A DNA stretch of 64,000 nt. Origin: SAR86 cluster bacterium SAR86B (GTDB taxonomy: Bacteria; Pseudomonadota; Gammaproteobacteria; Magnimaribacterales; Magnimaribacteraceae). Each line of letters begins with the position of its first letter. Position 1 is the stretch's first letter. Positions 35,653 through 45,089 of this stretch are shown here, one piece after another. The notes beneath the pieces are model-generated. The model searched no databases, was not told where the DNA came from, and saw only the letters and a list, made by a program, of their open reading frames with translations. The stretch lies in NCBI GenBank assembly GCA_905182235.1, contig CAJJAM010000030.1:51023-115022 (forward strand), in the 5' to 3' direction. Both the position numbers and the translations under genes were made by a program.

Positions 35653-35687
35653 AACTTTTGCCTTGTTATAACTTAAATAAAATAAAA

Positions 35688-37172
35688 CTAAACTTTATTC
35701 TTATTTTTAAGGACGCTTATTAATAATATTAATCCCATGTAAAGGTATATTACTAAATTTCCTAAGTAATTAAAGGGCGTATTTCCTTCTTGTAAGACCA
35801 CCCTTCCAGTAAGTCTTTTTTCTTCAAAATGCTTCTGTTTGTCTACAATATTTCCTTTGTGATCAATAATTGCGCTAATTCCGCTATTTGTTGAGCGTAA
35901 AAGAGGTTTTTGGTGCTCTAAAACCCTATCTACTGCCAACTGTAAGTGCTGTTCTGGGCCTAAAGAGGATCCAAACCAAGTGTCATTACTGATGGTTATG
36001 AGAATGTTGCTGCTTGGGGCTGTTTTATTTATTAAGTTGGCATAGGCTATTTCATAGCAAATACTAGGTGAAATCTTCAAAATTGATGATTTTATAAGGT
36101 TAAATTGATCACCGGGTATAGTATTTGTTAGATTTAAGCCCATTAAATCCAATAATTTACCTAAAAATCTTTCTAGCGGCACAAATTCACCAAATGGAAC
36201 CAATTGCTGCTTGTCGTAACTACCATAAGCCGAACCGAGACCAATAATTCTATTTCTCATAAGATTATTGGCTCTTTCCTCTTCATTTCTAGCTATTATT
36301 CCTGTTATCAAAGAAATATCTTTAGTTTTACTTGCATCGTGAATGTCTTGAATCCAAGTTCCTAATTCATTCTGAGTTTGTATAAGAGCTGTTTCGGGAA
36401 ATACTACTAATTCAGACTCTAAAGCTTGATCAATAGATTTCTCAAACATTTCTTTTGTTTTAGCAATACCTTGGTAACTCCATTTTTCTTCTAATGTAAG
36501 ATTTGGTTGATAAATAGATACGGGTATTACATGAGAGGGTGTCGTCCAATTTATTGATTGTAAAGTTAAACTTGAACCAATTATAAAACTGATAATTAAG
36601 GAAGAAAGTAAGGGCAGGGGTCCTAAGTTTTTATTCCCTATAAAGAAAGTATAAAGAGAGCCACAAAAAATCATTAAAATTAATGAATTACCTTGTGACC
36701 CTATGACAGATATCCATCCACCTAGGGGGGTATCTGAAATGGTTGTTCCAGCAAGCAGCCAAGGGAAGCCGGTAAATAATATTCCTCTTAAAATTTCAAT
36801 AAAAACCCAACAAACAGGAAAGACGATAATTGCGTTTTGAGCTGAGTTAGTGGAAAGGTAATTATAGAGAATTCCAAATATTCCCATATAGATTGATAGA
36901 CAAGAAATAAATAAAAAAGTTATTAAGGAAGAACCTATAATGCTAATATCACCATGATAGTGAATACTCACATACACCCAAGAAATACCGCATAACCAAT
37001 AGCCTAAACCGTACAAAAAACTTATGATGAAACTTTCTTTTCTTCCCTGCCCATCGAGCAAGTACATGAGTATGCAAATAGATAAAATGGATAAAGGCCA
37101 TAAGAAGAAAGGGGCAAAACCTAATGCAAATAATGACCCACTGAGAACTGCAATTAAATACTTAATTTTCAC
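35688..37172 (-). CDS. lnt: Apolipoprotein N-acyltransferase
   Basis: A 494-residue inner-membrane enzyme that adds the third acyl chain to the N-terminal Cys of lipoproteins. About six to eight membrane helices occupy residues 1-205, including LSGSLFALGFAPFFLWPLS at the start, followed by a nitrilase-like periplasmic domain with all three catalytic residues visible: Glu in VVFPETAL, Lys in GSYDKQQLVPFGEF, and Cys in ISPSICYEIAY. A last helix lies near the C-terminus. It is downstream of corC in the miaB-phoH-ybeY-corC-lnt order, as in E. coli. Confidence 0.95.
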   Translation of the reverse strand: MKIKYLIAVLSGSLFALGFAPFFLWPLSILSICILMYLLDGQGRKESFIISFLYGLGYWLCGISWVYVSIHYHGDISIIGSSLITFLFISCLSIYMGIFGILYNYLSTNSAQNAIIVFPVCWVFIEILRGILFTGFPWLLAGTTISDTPLGGWISVIGSQGNSLILMIFCGSLYTFFIGNKNLGPLPLLSSLIISFIIGSSLTLQSINWTTPSHVIPVSIYQPNLTLEEKWSYQGIAKTKEMFEKSIDQALESELVVFPETALIQTQNELGTWIQDIHDASKTKDISLITGIIARNEEERANNLMRNRIIGLGSAYGSYDKQQLVPFGEFVPLERFLGKLLDLMGLNLTNTIPGDQFNLIKSSILKISPSICYEIAYANLINKTAPSSNILITISNDTWFGSSLGPEQHLQLAVDRVLEHQKPLLRSTNSGISAIIDHKGNIVDKQKHFEEKRLTGRVVLQEGNTPFNYLGNLVIYLYMGLILLISVLKNKNKV

Positions 37173-37212
37173 AAGTATTTATATTAAATTTTGTGGGGCG
37201 ACAGAGGAAGGG

Positions 37213-38082
37213 TTATTTTAATTTAGATACCTTTATTTTCTTTATACTTCTTCTCTCGATAGAGTGAATAACGAACCTTAAATTTTCTATTGTTATGGCA
37301 TCATTGACCTTAGGGAATCTTTCACAGTGATGCATTACTATACCGCCTAAAGTATCAAAATCTTTATCGCTTAAATTTGAATTGAAGGCCATGTTGAACT
37401 CATCGATAGGTATTAAAGCAGCGACAAGAAATTCATCCTTTGTCAGTTCTTCTATTAAAATATCAGGGTTGTCATCATGCTCATCTTCTATCTCACCCAC
37501 TATTTCTTCTAAAACATCCTCTACAGTTACTAAGCCGGTGATTCCACCGTATTCATCCAAAACAATGGCCATGTGATTTCTATTCATTCGAAGTTCATCT
37601 AATAATAGATTAAGCTTTTTACTCTCGGGTATTAAGGTTGCAGGCCTGATGATTGATGAAAGCTCAAAATCCTTGATGTTTTCAGAAGAAAGGTAAGGAA
37701 GGAGGTCTTTTGCTAATAAAATACCTTCAATTTCATCTGAATCAACGTTTATTACAGGAAATCTTGAATGGCTCGATTTAATTATACGTGGCAGAAAGTC
37801 TGTTGGGCTCTCCTCAGAATCCACAAACACCATCTGAGGCCTAGGTATCATTATGTCTCTTACCTGGTCAGTTGAAACACGTAAAGCGCCTTCCATCATG
37901 TTTAGCGTGCCTTTTTCTAAAACCCCCCGCTCACTGGAGTCTCTTATAGATCCTGCTAATTCTTGTTTGTTTTGGGGTTTATAAGAGAAATTTTGATAAA
38001 TCTCTTTTATTCGGTCTTTGATTCTTTTTCTAATGCCGAGCCTACCTGGCTCAGCGGAAATACTTGGTGGTTCTTCGTTCAT
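37213..38082 (-). CDS. corC: CorC/HlyC family protein with CBS domains
   Basis: A 289-residue cytoplasmic protein: a short N-terminal linker, two CBS domains (about 65-185; visible as TDQVRDIMIPRPQMV and LDEYGGITGLVTVEDVLEEIVGEIEDEHD), then a CorC_HlyC domain (about 205-285). CorC was named for a part in magnesium/cobalt efflux; the actual function is not settled. No membrane segment. It sits between ybeY and lnt, in the E. coli order. Confidence 0.93.
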   Translation of the reverse strand: MNEEPPSISAEPGRLGIRKRIKDRIKEIYQNFSYKPQNKQELAGSIRDSSERGVLEKGTLNMMEGALRVSTDQVRDIMIPRPQMVFVDSEESPTDFLPRIIKSSHSRFPVINVDSDEIEGILLAKDLLPYLSSENIKDFELSSIIRPATLIPESKKLNLLLDELRMNRNHMAIVLDEYGGITGLVTVEDVLEEIVGEIEDEHDDNPDILIEELTKDEFLVAALIPIDEFNMAFNSNLSDKDFDTLGGIVMHHCERFPKVNDAITIENLRFVIHSIERRSIKKIKVSKLK

Positions 38083-38123
38083 TAACGCCTCAATCTATAA
38101 ACACTTAATTATAATAGGTCCAA

Positions 38124-38582
38124 TTAGTAGGGATCAGCAACACCTATTTTTGATAATATCCTTCTTTCCAAATTTTCCATAGTTTCTGCCTGAACTTCTT
38201 TTTGGTGATCATGGCCAAGTAAATGTAGAACTCCATGAATAAAAATGTGAGCCATGTGGTCGGATACTTTTTTATTTTGTTCTTTTGCTTCTTTTAAAAC
38301 AACCTCATGACAAATTGCAATATCACCCAGGCTGTCAGTTGCTAATTCAAGCCTGTTATCTATTGGGAAAGCCAATACATTTGTTGGGTGGTCCGCACTT
38401 CTAAATTTTTTATTCATTAATTGCATCTCTTCTTTTCCTAAAAATTTAATAGAGACTGAACCTTCTGAGGTTCTAATTTCATCAATTGTTAATCTGAACC
38501 AGTTTTCCAAATCATAAGAACTAAAGGCTTCTGTATTTACACCTTCAAAAGTAATTTCAACCTTGGGTTCTAGAGAGCTCAA
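38124..38582 (-). CDS. ybeY: Endoribonuclease YbeY (16S rRNA maturation)
   Basis: A 152-residue metal-dependent RNase needed for 16S rRNA 3' end maturation and ribosome quality control. The zinc motif HGVLHLLGHDH (three His) lies near 110-120, with ALAFPIDN and GDIAICHEVV upstream as in the family. Stop is 4 bases from the phoH-like gene end on the upstream side; the miaB-ybeZ-ybeY-corC order is conserved. Confidence 0.95.
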   Translation of the reverse strand: MSSLEPKVEITFEGVNTEAFSSYDLENWFRLTIDEIRTSEGSVSIKFLGKEEMQLMNKKFRSADHPTNVLAFPIDNRLELATDSLGDIAICHEVVLKEAKEQNKKVSDHMAHIFIHGVLHLLGHDHQKEVQAETMENLERRILSKIGVADPY

Positions 38583-38585
38583 AAC

Positions 38586-39548
38586 TTAATTATGTTCTTC
38601 GTATGCTTCAACAATTTTTTGCACCAAACCGTGCCTAACTATGTCTTTAGAATCAAACTTTATAAATCCAACTTCTGATAATTCTTTTAAAACATCCAAA
38701 GAATGCACTAGGCCTGATTGGGTATTCTTAGGAAGGTCAATTTGCGTTATGTCGCCAGTTACAACTACTTTCGATCCGAATCCAAATCTGGTTAAAAACA
38801 TCTTCATCTGTTCAACTGTGGCGTTTTGACTTTCATCCAGAATAATAAATGAGTTATTTAGTGTTCTGCCCCTCATAAAAGCCAAGGGCACGACTTCTAT
38901 GATATTTCTTTCTATCAGCTGGTTTGTTTCTTTAAAGCCTAGCATTTCAAAAAGAGCGTCATAAAGAGGTCTCAGATAAGGATCAACTTTTTGACTTAAA
39001 TCTCCAGGTAAAAAACCTAACTTCTCACCGGCTTCTACAGCGGGTCTAACTAAAAGTATTTTCTCCACCTCACCGCTTACTAATTGTTGAACAGCGCTGG
39101 CTACTGCCAGGTATGTCTTTCCTGTTCCAGCAGGGCCAATTCCAAAGGTTAGGACTCTTTTATTAATAGTTTCAATATATTCTTGTTGATGACTTCCATT
39201 AGGAATAATAGCTAGATTGGGAGTCTTAATTGGACTCTTAGACGTGAGACTGTTTTCCATATTTTTTTCTCTTTTTGAGTTATTTATTGCTTCTCTTAGA
39301 TACAAGTGGACGTTTGAGGGAGAAATTTCATTGACCTTTTCTAAATCGCTATAAAGCTTTGTTATAATGGTTTTCCCTATATTAAGTCCTGAAATAGGGC
39401 CTTTTATCTTAAAATTTGCACCTCTATTTATGATTTTAATATCAAGGGCTTTCTCAATCTGTTTGAGAATAGAATTAGTAGGGCCACAGAGACTGGTTAT
39501 TCTTTCTTGATCAGCTGGCTCTAATTGAAATTTAAGGTCTTTTAACAT
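38586..39548 (-). CDS. ybeZ: PhoH-like ATPase YbeZ
   Basis: A 320-residue P-loop NTPase/helicase-like protein that works with YbeY. It starts with a KH-like RNA-binding region (about 1-100), then Walker A FGIGPAGTGKTYLAVASA near 136-153, and Walker B FIILDESQNAT near 235-245; VVTGDITQIDLP follows. Its start overlaps the miaB end by 7 bases (39542-39548). Length is slightly below E. coli YbeZ (346). The order miaB-ybeZ-ybeY-corC-lnt is intact. Confidence 0.94.
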   Translation of the reverse strand: MLKDLKFQLEPADQERITSLCGPTNSILKQIEKALDIKIINRGANFKIKGPISGLNIGKTIITKLYSDLEKVNEISPSNVHLYLREAINNSKREKNMENSLTSKSPIKTPNLAIIPNGSHQQEYIETINKRVLTFGIGPAGTGKTYLAVASAVQQLVSGEVEKILLVRPAVEAGEKLGFLPGDLSQKVDPYLRPLYDALFEMLGFKETNQLIERNIIEVVPLAFMRGRTLNNSFIILDESQNATVEQMKMFLTRFGFGSKVVVTGDITQIDLPKNTQSGLVHSLDVLKELSEVGFIKFDSKDIVRHGLVQKIVEAYEEHN

Positions 39549-40876
39549 TCAGGTCTATAAATTCCTCTAAGAGATTTAGTTTTGGCCTCTACAATTTCTA
39601 CGGGTACAAAATTACCTATTAAGTTCTGGTCATCACAAGAAAAAATTACAACTTTATTATTCTCTGTTCTGGCCTGAAACTCTCCAGGATCTTTCTTTGA
39701 AACCCCGGTAACTAGGCTATTTGAAACTTCTCCTACCATCCTTCTGCTTATACTTAAAGCTGATTGCTCTAACTTAGTTTGTAACCTATCTAGACGTTCT
39801 TTCTTTTCTTGAGGAGACACAGTATCTTCTAGGTCTTTTGCAGTGGTGTTAGGTCTGGGGCTGTATATAAAGCTAAAAGATTCATCGTATTCAACTTCAT
39901 CAGTTAGATCTAGAGTGTCTTGGAAATCTTCCTCTGTTTCTCCTGGAAAACCAACTATGAAGTCTGATGAAATACTAATTCCTGGCCTTATTTCTTTTAA
40001 TTTATTAATGGTTTCTATGTATTCATCTCGAGTGTGCCTTCTCCTCATGGCTTTCAATATAGTATTTGAACCACTTTGGACTGGCAAATGAACATGGCTA
40101 ATTAATTCAGGAACTTCGGTATAAATATCTATCAGGTCTTGTCCAAACTCAAAAGGGTGAGATGTTGTAAAACTAACTCTATCTATCCCCTCGACATCAG
40201 CTACTGCCCTTATTAAATTAGATAAGCCCAACCCTTTAGTCTTCAATTTAGAGTCTCTGTAAGAATTTACATTTTGCCCCAACAAAACAATTTCTCTTAT
40301 TCCTTTTAATGAAAGACTGATAATCTCTTCAATAATACTTTCAAGAGATCTGCTTATCTCATTACCTCGAGTATGAGGAACCACACAAAAAGAACAGTAC
40401 TTGTTGCAGCCTTCCATAATTGAAACAAAAGCAGAAGGGCCGTCTGAAGTTGGCTCTGGTAAATTCTCAAATTTTTCCGTCTTAGGAAAAGATATATCAA
40501 TGACCGAAGAGTCTTTTTTAGTTGTATTTTCATAGAGAGTAGGGACTCTATGGACGGTTTGAGGTCCAAAAACTAAATCAACGTAAGGGGCTCTTTTGGT
40601 AATTTTAGCTCCTTCTTGACTCGCCACACAACCACCCACTCCTATTTTAAGATCGGGATTCTTTTCTTTAAGTTTCTTCCATCTACCCAGTTGATGAAAA
40701 ACTTTTTCTTGGGCTTTCTCTCGTATAGAACAGGTATTCAATAAAATAAGATCGGCCTCTTCGGCAGATTCAACTGTTTCGAAACCATGACTGAGGTTCA
40801 AAAGATCTTGCATACGATCAGAGTCGTATTCGTTCATTTGACAACCCTGGGTCTTGATGAATAATTTTTTGCCCAT
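39542..40876 (-). CDS. miaB: tRNA-2-methylthio-N6-dimethylallyladenosine synthase
   Basis: A 444-residue radical-SAM methylthiotransferase that modifies i6A37 to ms2i6A37 in UNN-decoding tRNAs. The N-terminal UPF0004 domain carries Cys at about 11, 48 and 82 (KTQGCQMNEYDS, LNTCSIREKA, GGCVASQ) for the auxiliary cluster; the radical-SAM CxxxCxxC is in GCNKYCSFCVVPHTRG near 156-171; the TRAM domain is C-terminal. First gene of the operon, divergent from the DUF1820 gene across 69 bases. Confidence 0.96.
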   Translation of the reverse strand: MGKKLFIKTQGCQMNEYDSDRMQDLLNLSHGFETVESAEEADLILLNTCSIREKAQEKVFHQLGRWKKLKEKNPDLKIGVGGCVASQEGAKITKRAPYVDLVFGPQTVHRVPTLYENTTKKDSSVIDISFPKTEKFENLPEPTSDGPSAFVSIMEGCNKYCSFCVVPHTRGNEISRSLESIIEEIISLSLKGIREIVLLGQNVNSYRDSKLKTKGLGLSNLIRAVADVEGIDRVSFTTSHPFEFGQDLIDIYTEVPELISHVHLPVQSGSNTILKAMRRRHTRDEYIETINKLKEIRPGISISSDFIVGFPGETEEDFQDTLDLTDEVEYDESFSFIYSPRPNTTAKDLEDTVSPQEKKERLDRLQTKLEQSALSISRRMVGEVSNSLVTGVSKKDPGEFQARTENNKVVIFSCDDQNLIGNFVPVEIVEAKTKSLRGIYRPEC

Positions 40877-40945
40877 ATATACTTATAATGTTACAGCGAA
40901 TTTATCTTATAAAGTTAAATCTTATTTAAAAAGGCAGGGATTGTA

Positions 40946-41281
40946 ATGGCAAAAAAGGGAATCTACAAAATAGTATTTGTGCAACTGGGTGAAATATACG
41001 AGATCTTTGCTAAATCTATTTATCAAAGTGAAATGTACGGGTTTATAGAAGTTGAGGAGTATTTGTTTGATCAAAACTCACAAATTGTTGTGGATCCAAG
41101 TGAAGAGAAGCTTAAAGCAGAATTTAAAGGAGTGAATAGGAGCTACATACCTGTCAGCTGCATCCTTCGGATTGATGAGGTCGATAAAAAGGGTAGTGCA
41201 AAGATAAAACCTAATAAAGGCAATAACGTTATGCCTTTTATGAACACCTTCCTTGATGGCGGTTCTCAGAATAAAGATTAA
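40946..41281 (+). CDS. DUF1820 family protein
   Basis: A 111-residue cytoplasmic protein of a conserved gammaproteobacterial family of unknown function. It begins KKGIYKIVFVQLGEIYEIFAKSI, then FIEVEEYLFD near 32-41 and a VNRSYIPVSCILRIDEV stretch. No catalytic residues recognisable. It lies divergently from miaB and its stop shares four bases (TTAA) with the stop of orn on the other strand. Confidence 0.75.
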   Translation: MAKKGIYKIVFVQLGEIYEIFAKSIYQSEMYGFIEVEEYLFDQNSQIVVDPSEEKLKAEFKGVNRSYIPVSCILRIDEVDKKGSAKIKPNKGNNVMPFMNTFLDGGSQNKD

Positions 41282-41835
41282 GGCCCGGGAATAAAAAGGT
41301 TGTTTTTGAAATATTTTAGTTCGTGAATTGAATCTATTACATCTGCCATGGCTCTATGCCCGCCCTGTTTCTTATAGCCGTCCGCTAGATGAGGGTGCCA
41401 GCGCTTAACAACTTCCTTAATTGAACTAACGTCAACATTCCTGTAGTGAAAGTAAGAAGAAAGCTCAGGCATGTATCTGACTAAAAATCTTCTGTCGTGA
41501 GAGATTGTATTACCACAAAGAGGGGATCTCCCTTTGATGGTGTGATTGGATAGAAATTTTAGAGTTTCTTTTTCTGCCTCTTCTACTGTGACATTTGTTA
41601 CCCTAAGACTTTCAACTAAACCCGAACTGTTGTGTTGATTGGTATTCCATTCATCCATATTATCGATGAATTCTTGAGGTTGTTTGATAACAAGGTTTGG
41701 GCCTTCAATTATTTCAGTTAAGTCTGAGTTTGTAACAGCCGTTGCTATCTCTATGATTCTTTCAGAATCTGGATCAAGGCCTGTCATTTCTAGATCAAGC
41801 CATACTAGTGCTGGGTAATTATTGTTTTGAGACAT
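41278..41835 (-). CDS. orn: Oligoribonuclease
   Basis: A 185-residue DEDDh exoribonuclease that degrades di- to short oligoribonucleotides, including pGpG. The four acidic residues and the His are visible: WLDLEMTGLD near 13-22, CGNTISHDRRFL near 109-120, and KQGGHRAMADVIDSI near 155-169. Length fits the family. It faces the DUF1820 gene with a 4-base stop overlap, and is divergent from the DUF6279-like lipoprotein gene. Confidence 0.96.
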   Translation of the reverse strand: MSQNNNYPALVWLDLEMTGLDPDSERIIEIATAVTNSDLTEIIEGPNLVIKQPQEFIDNMDEWNTNQHNSSGLVESLRVTNVTVEEAEKETLKFLSNHTIKGRSPLCGNTISHDRRFLVRYMPELSSYFHYRNVDVSSIKEVVKRWHPHLADGYKKQGGHRAMADVIDSIHELKYFKNNLFIPGP

Positions 41836-41879
41836 TTTGAGGACAGAATTCTAACTGCAAACTACAATAACCCCTAATT

Positions 41880-42749
41880 ATGCTTAAGATCAATGTAAAA
41901 ATTATCCCTGCTATCAGCCTTATATTGCTGATGAGCGCCTGCTCGATTGCTGGATCTTGGGCTTTTGGAAAGCTGGATAACTACTTAAATGATTATTTTT
42001 TTACTTTTGCTAACTTTTCCGATACTCAAAAGGAAGAAATTGAAACTGTAACGGAGAACTTTAAATATTGGCTAGTAAAAGAGAAATTAACTGAAATAAA
42101 ACTGCTATTGAGTAAAGTTAACTCATTAAACTCTTCAAGTACCGGTGTAGAGATTAATTCAATATACGAAGAAGGCTCTATTATTCTTAAGTCGATCAGT
42201 TCTTATTTTGATTCTGAGTTTATTAAATTTTCCTTAACTCTTAATGAAAAACAGATAAGTGAAATTGAAAACCATTTTCTTGAATTACAAGAGAAAAGGA
42301 AGGAAGAAGAAAAAGATAGAAAAAAAGAGACATACGAAGAAAGATTACAAAAAAATTATATTTCTGGATTTAAGAGAATCGGGATAAAACTTAGCAGCGA
42401 ACAAGAGACTATTTTAGCTGCATCAATTAAAGGAATTACAGACAATGGAGATGAATGGGGTCAATTGCAGGCAAAATGGACACAAGAAATGATTTCAATA
42501 TTAAGAACAAACAAAAAAGGTTCCTTTAAGGAAGAGCTTAATAGTCATTTAGTTACTTTGTTTGATCTAGGACCTCCTGATTTTAGAAAGAAAGCTGAAA
42601 GGAATCAAATAATAAGCATTAAAGCAGTGACAAACATTGTTAACTCTATGGATGATAATCAGTTTAAAAAAATGAGGAAGCGTATCAGCGTTTACATGAG
42701 ATCAGTTGATAAAATTCTTAAAAATCAAAATCAAGAGGACGCTGCATAG
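41880..42749 (+). CDS. Lipoprotein, DUF6279-like
   Basis: A 289-residue predicted lipoprotein: hydrophobic segment about 8-20 ending in a lipobox LMSAC (Cys21). The mature part is highly helical and charged, with a Lys/Glu-rich central stretch (EKRKEEEKDRKKETYEERLQ near 139-158, likely coiled coil). The region GKLDNYLNDYFFTFANFSDTQ near 29-49 fits DUF6279 as I remember it. Function unknown. It lies 20 bases before ubiE and may be in the same transcript. Confidence 0.65.
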   Translation: MLKINVKIIPAISLILLMSACSIAGSWAFGKLDNYLNDYFFTFANFSDTQKEEIETVTENFKYWLVKEKLTEIKLLLSKVNSLNSSSTGVEINSIYEEGSIILKSISSYFDSEFIKFSLTLNEKQISEIENHFLELQEKRKEEEKDRKKETYEERLQKNYISGFKRIGIKLSSEQETILAASIKGITDNGDEWGQLQAKWTQEMISILRTNKKGSFKEELNSHLVTLFDLGPPDFRKKAERNQIISIKAVTNIVNSMDDNQFKKMRKRISVYMRSVDKILKNQNQEDAA

Positions 42750-42769
42750 GGTAAAATACTTTTTTTATA

Positions 42770-43522
42770 ATGTCAGATAAAACTACAAAAGAAACGAATT
42801 TTGGCTTCCGTCAAGTAGACTCTCAAGAAAAGTCGAAGATGGTTGGTAATGTCTTTGATGCAGTTTCAGAGAATTATGATCTCATGAATGATTTGATGTC
42901 ATTTGGTATCCACAGACTTTGGAAAAAAGTTGCTATTGAGTCTTCTGGTTTAAGAGAAGACTTTAGAGTATTGGACCTCGCTGGGGGCACTGGTGATATG
43001 GTTAAGCTGATGAAAGAAACAATTAAAGAAGAAGGCTTAATAGTTCTTTCAGACATTAATAGAAAAATGTTAGAAGAAGGCAGAGACAGACTTATAGATG
43101 AGGGCATAGAGGGCATCAACCTGGCTCAGATAGATGCACAATACCTGCCTTTCAGAAATGAAACTTTTGATTTAGTTACTATTGCATTTGGACTTAGAAA
43201 CGTTACAAATAAAGAAAAAGCTCTCAAATCAATATTGGGGTCCTTAAAAAAAGGGGGAAAATTAATAGTTCTTGAATTTTCTAAACCCACCAACGAAACC
43301 TTTAGGGAAATCTACGATATTTTTTCTTTTGAAGTCATACCTAAAATTGGTGAAGTGATTGCCAATACCGAAGAAAGCTATAGATATCTAGCTGAATCCA
43401 TAAGAATGCACCCTACCCAAGAAGAACTAAAAGAAATTATGGAGAAGTGTGGCTTCATTGAATGCAATTACGACAACCTCACTAATGGCATAGTGGCTAT
43501 TCATTCAGGAATCAAAGCTTAA
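42770..43522 (+). CDS. ubiE: Ubiquinone/menaquinone biosynthesis C-methyltransferase
   Basis: A 250-residue SAM methyltransferase that C-methylates the quinone ring. Motifs include FDAVSENYDLMNDLMSFGIHRLWK near 28-51, VLDLAGGTGDM near 67-77 (SAM motif I), VTIAFGLRNVTNKEKAL near 140-156, and VLEFSKP near 170-176, all UbiE signatures. ubiB follows 6 bases after the stop with no ubiJ gene between, unlike E. coli ubiE-ubiJ-ubiB. Confidence 0.95.
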   Translation: MSDKTTKETNFGFRQVDSQEKSKMVGNVFDAVSENYDLMNDLMSFGIHRLWKKVAIESSGLREDFRVLDLAGGTGDMVKLMKETIKEEGLIVLSDINRKMLEEGRDRLIDEGIEGINLAQIDAQYLPFRNETFDLVTIAFGLRNVTNKEKALKSILGSLKKGGKLIVLEFSKPTNETFREIYDIFSFEVIPKIGEVIANTEESYRYLAESIRMHPTQEELKEIMEKCGFIECNYDNLTNGIVAIHSGIKA

Positions 43523-43528
43523 AATAAA

Positions 43529-45082
43529 ATGTTAAGAGACTTTATTCACCTACTACAACTATTAAACATAATCTTAAAAGCAAGATTGGACACTTTATTA
43601 ACTGAATACTCAGATTCAAAATTGGTGAATACGCTGCTTTTCATTTCCCCGTGGAAAATTTTCTCTACAAACAAGCCTCGAGGGGAAAGAATAAAAGGAG
43701 CATTGCAGGAAGCTGGACCAATTTATATAAAATTTGGACAACTATTATCCACTCGTCCTGATGTCGTCCCAACTGATATAGCAAGAGCCCTCCAGTCGCT
43801 TCAAGACAATCTGCCTCCTTTCTCTTCAAAAATAGCAATAGAGATTATAGAAGAAGAATTAGGGGCTCCGATTCATGATTTATTTGATGATTTTGAAGAT
43901 AGTCCCTGCGCAGCAGCGTCCATAGCACAAGTTCATTTAGCAACCCTTAAGGGAACTGACACAGAAGTCGCTATAAAGGTGGTGAGACCTAATATTGCTA
44001 GAAAGATAGCACGCGATATTTCCTTAATGAAAAGAGCAGCAAGAATTATAGAAAAATACTCTAAAGACGCTACTAGACTGCAAGTCTTGAAGCTGGTCGA
44101 AGAGTACGAATACGTAATTGAAGCTGAACTCAACATGAGGATTGAAGCTTCCAATATTAAACAAACTAAAAGAAATTTTACGGATAATAAGCTTCTTTAT
44201 GTACCTGAGGTTTATTTAGATTTAACAACTGATAACGTCCTGGTCATGGAAAAAATTTCTGGCATCCCAGTGGATAAGGTTGAGACTCTCAAGGAGTTGG
44301 GAGTTGACCTTAAACTTTTGTCTGAAAGAGGAGTGGAGATATTTTTAAAACAAGTTTTTATTGATAATTTCTTTCATGCCGACATGCACCCAGGAAATAT
44401 TTTTATTGAAGCAGAAGACCCTTCAAATCCAAGCTACATTGCCGTTGATTACGCCATAGTGGGCTCTCTCAGCGAGGATGAACAATTTCAAATTGGCAGA
44501 ATGCTATTGGCAGTTATCAGTAAGAATTTTTCAGAAGTAGCGTCTGTTCTCATAGAGGCCAAGTGGGTAGACCCTCACACGAGGCCTAATGAATTAGAAA
44601 GGACAATCAGAGCTGCTTGTGAACCTATATTTGATCAGCCTTTAGAAAATATAAACTTTGGAGAATTGTTGCTCTTCATTTTTGACTCTGCCAGAAGATT
44701 CAATCTAAATATGCAGCCTTCTTTAATGCTACTCCAAAAGACACTTATTAATATTGAAGGTTTAGGTAAACAACTTTATCCGGGTCTGGATTTCTGGTCC
44801 ATTGCTAACCCATTTCTAAAAAGCTGGATTGCTGAAAGATACAATCCGGAAAAGCTACAAGACTGGGCAAAAGAGAATGCAGCTCAGCTTATCGAAAAGG
44901 CACGAAAACTTCCTGAAGTTGCAGAAACAGCCATCGAGCAAATAAAGAACATTGAATCGTATCAAAGAGCAAGCGAATCAAGGCACGAGGAGCTGGTCAA
45001 GAAAATTTCAAATGAAAAAAGAAGTTTAAATCTTCTTACAATAATAATTATTGGGTCTATCATTATCTATCTCTTCAACTGA
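43529..45082 (+). CDS. ubiB: Ubiquinone biosynthesis kinase-like protein UbiB
   Basis: A 517-residue ABC1/ADCK atypical kinase-like membrane protein that supports ubiquinone synthesis, perhaps by ATP-driven extraction of precursors. The family KxGQ motif is in YIKFGQLLSTRPDVV near 68-82; the Ala-rich loop is AAASIAQVHLA near 129-139; the catalytic loop is FFHADMHPGNIFI near 280-292, followed by VDYAIVG in place of DFG. A C-terminal membrane helix ends the protein (LLTIIIIGSIIIYLF). Complete, and directly after ubiE. Confidence 0.95.
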   Translation: MLRDFIHLLQLLNIILKARLDTLLTEYSDSKLVNTLLFISPWKIFSTNKPRGERIKGALQEAGPIYIKFGQLLSTRPDVVPTDIARALQSLQDNLPPFSSKIAIEIIEEELGAPIHDLFDDFEDSPCAAASIAQVHLATLKGTDTEVAIKVVRPNIARKIARDISLMKRAARIIEKYSKDATRLQVLKLVEEYEYVIEAELNMRIEASNIKQTKRNFTDNKLLYVPEVYLDLTTDNVLVMEKISGIPVDKVETLKELGVDLKLLSERGVEIFLKQVFIDNFFHADMHPGNIFIEAEDPSNPSYIAVDYAIVGSLSEDEQFQIGRMLLAVISKNFSEVASVLIEAKWVDPHTRPNELERTIRAACEPIFDQPLENINFGELLLFIFDSARRFNLNMQPSLMLLQKTLINIEGLGKQLYPGLDFWSIANPFLKSWIAERYNPEKLQDWAKENAAQLIEKARKLPEVAETAIEQIKNIESYQRASESRHEELVKKISNEKRSLNLLTIIIIGSIIIYLFN

Positions 45083-45089
45083 CCGTAAG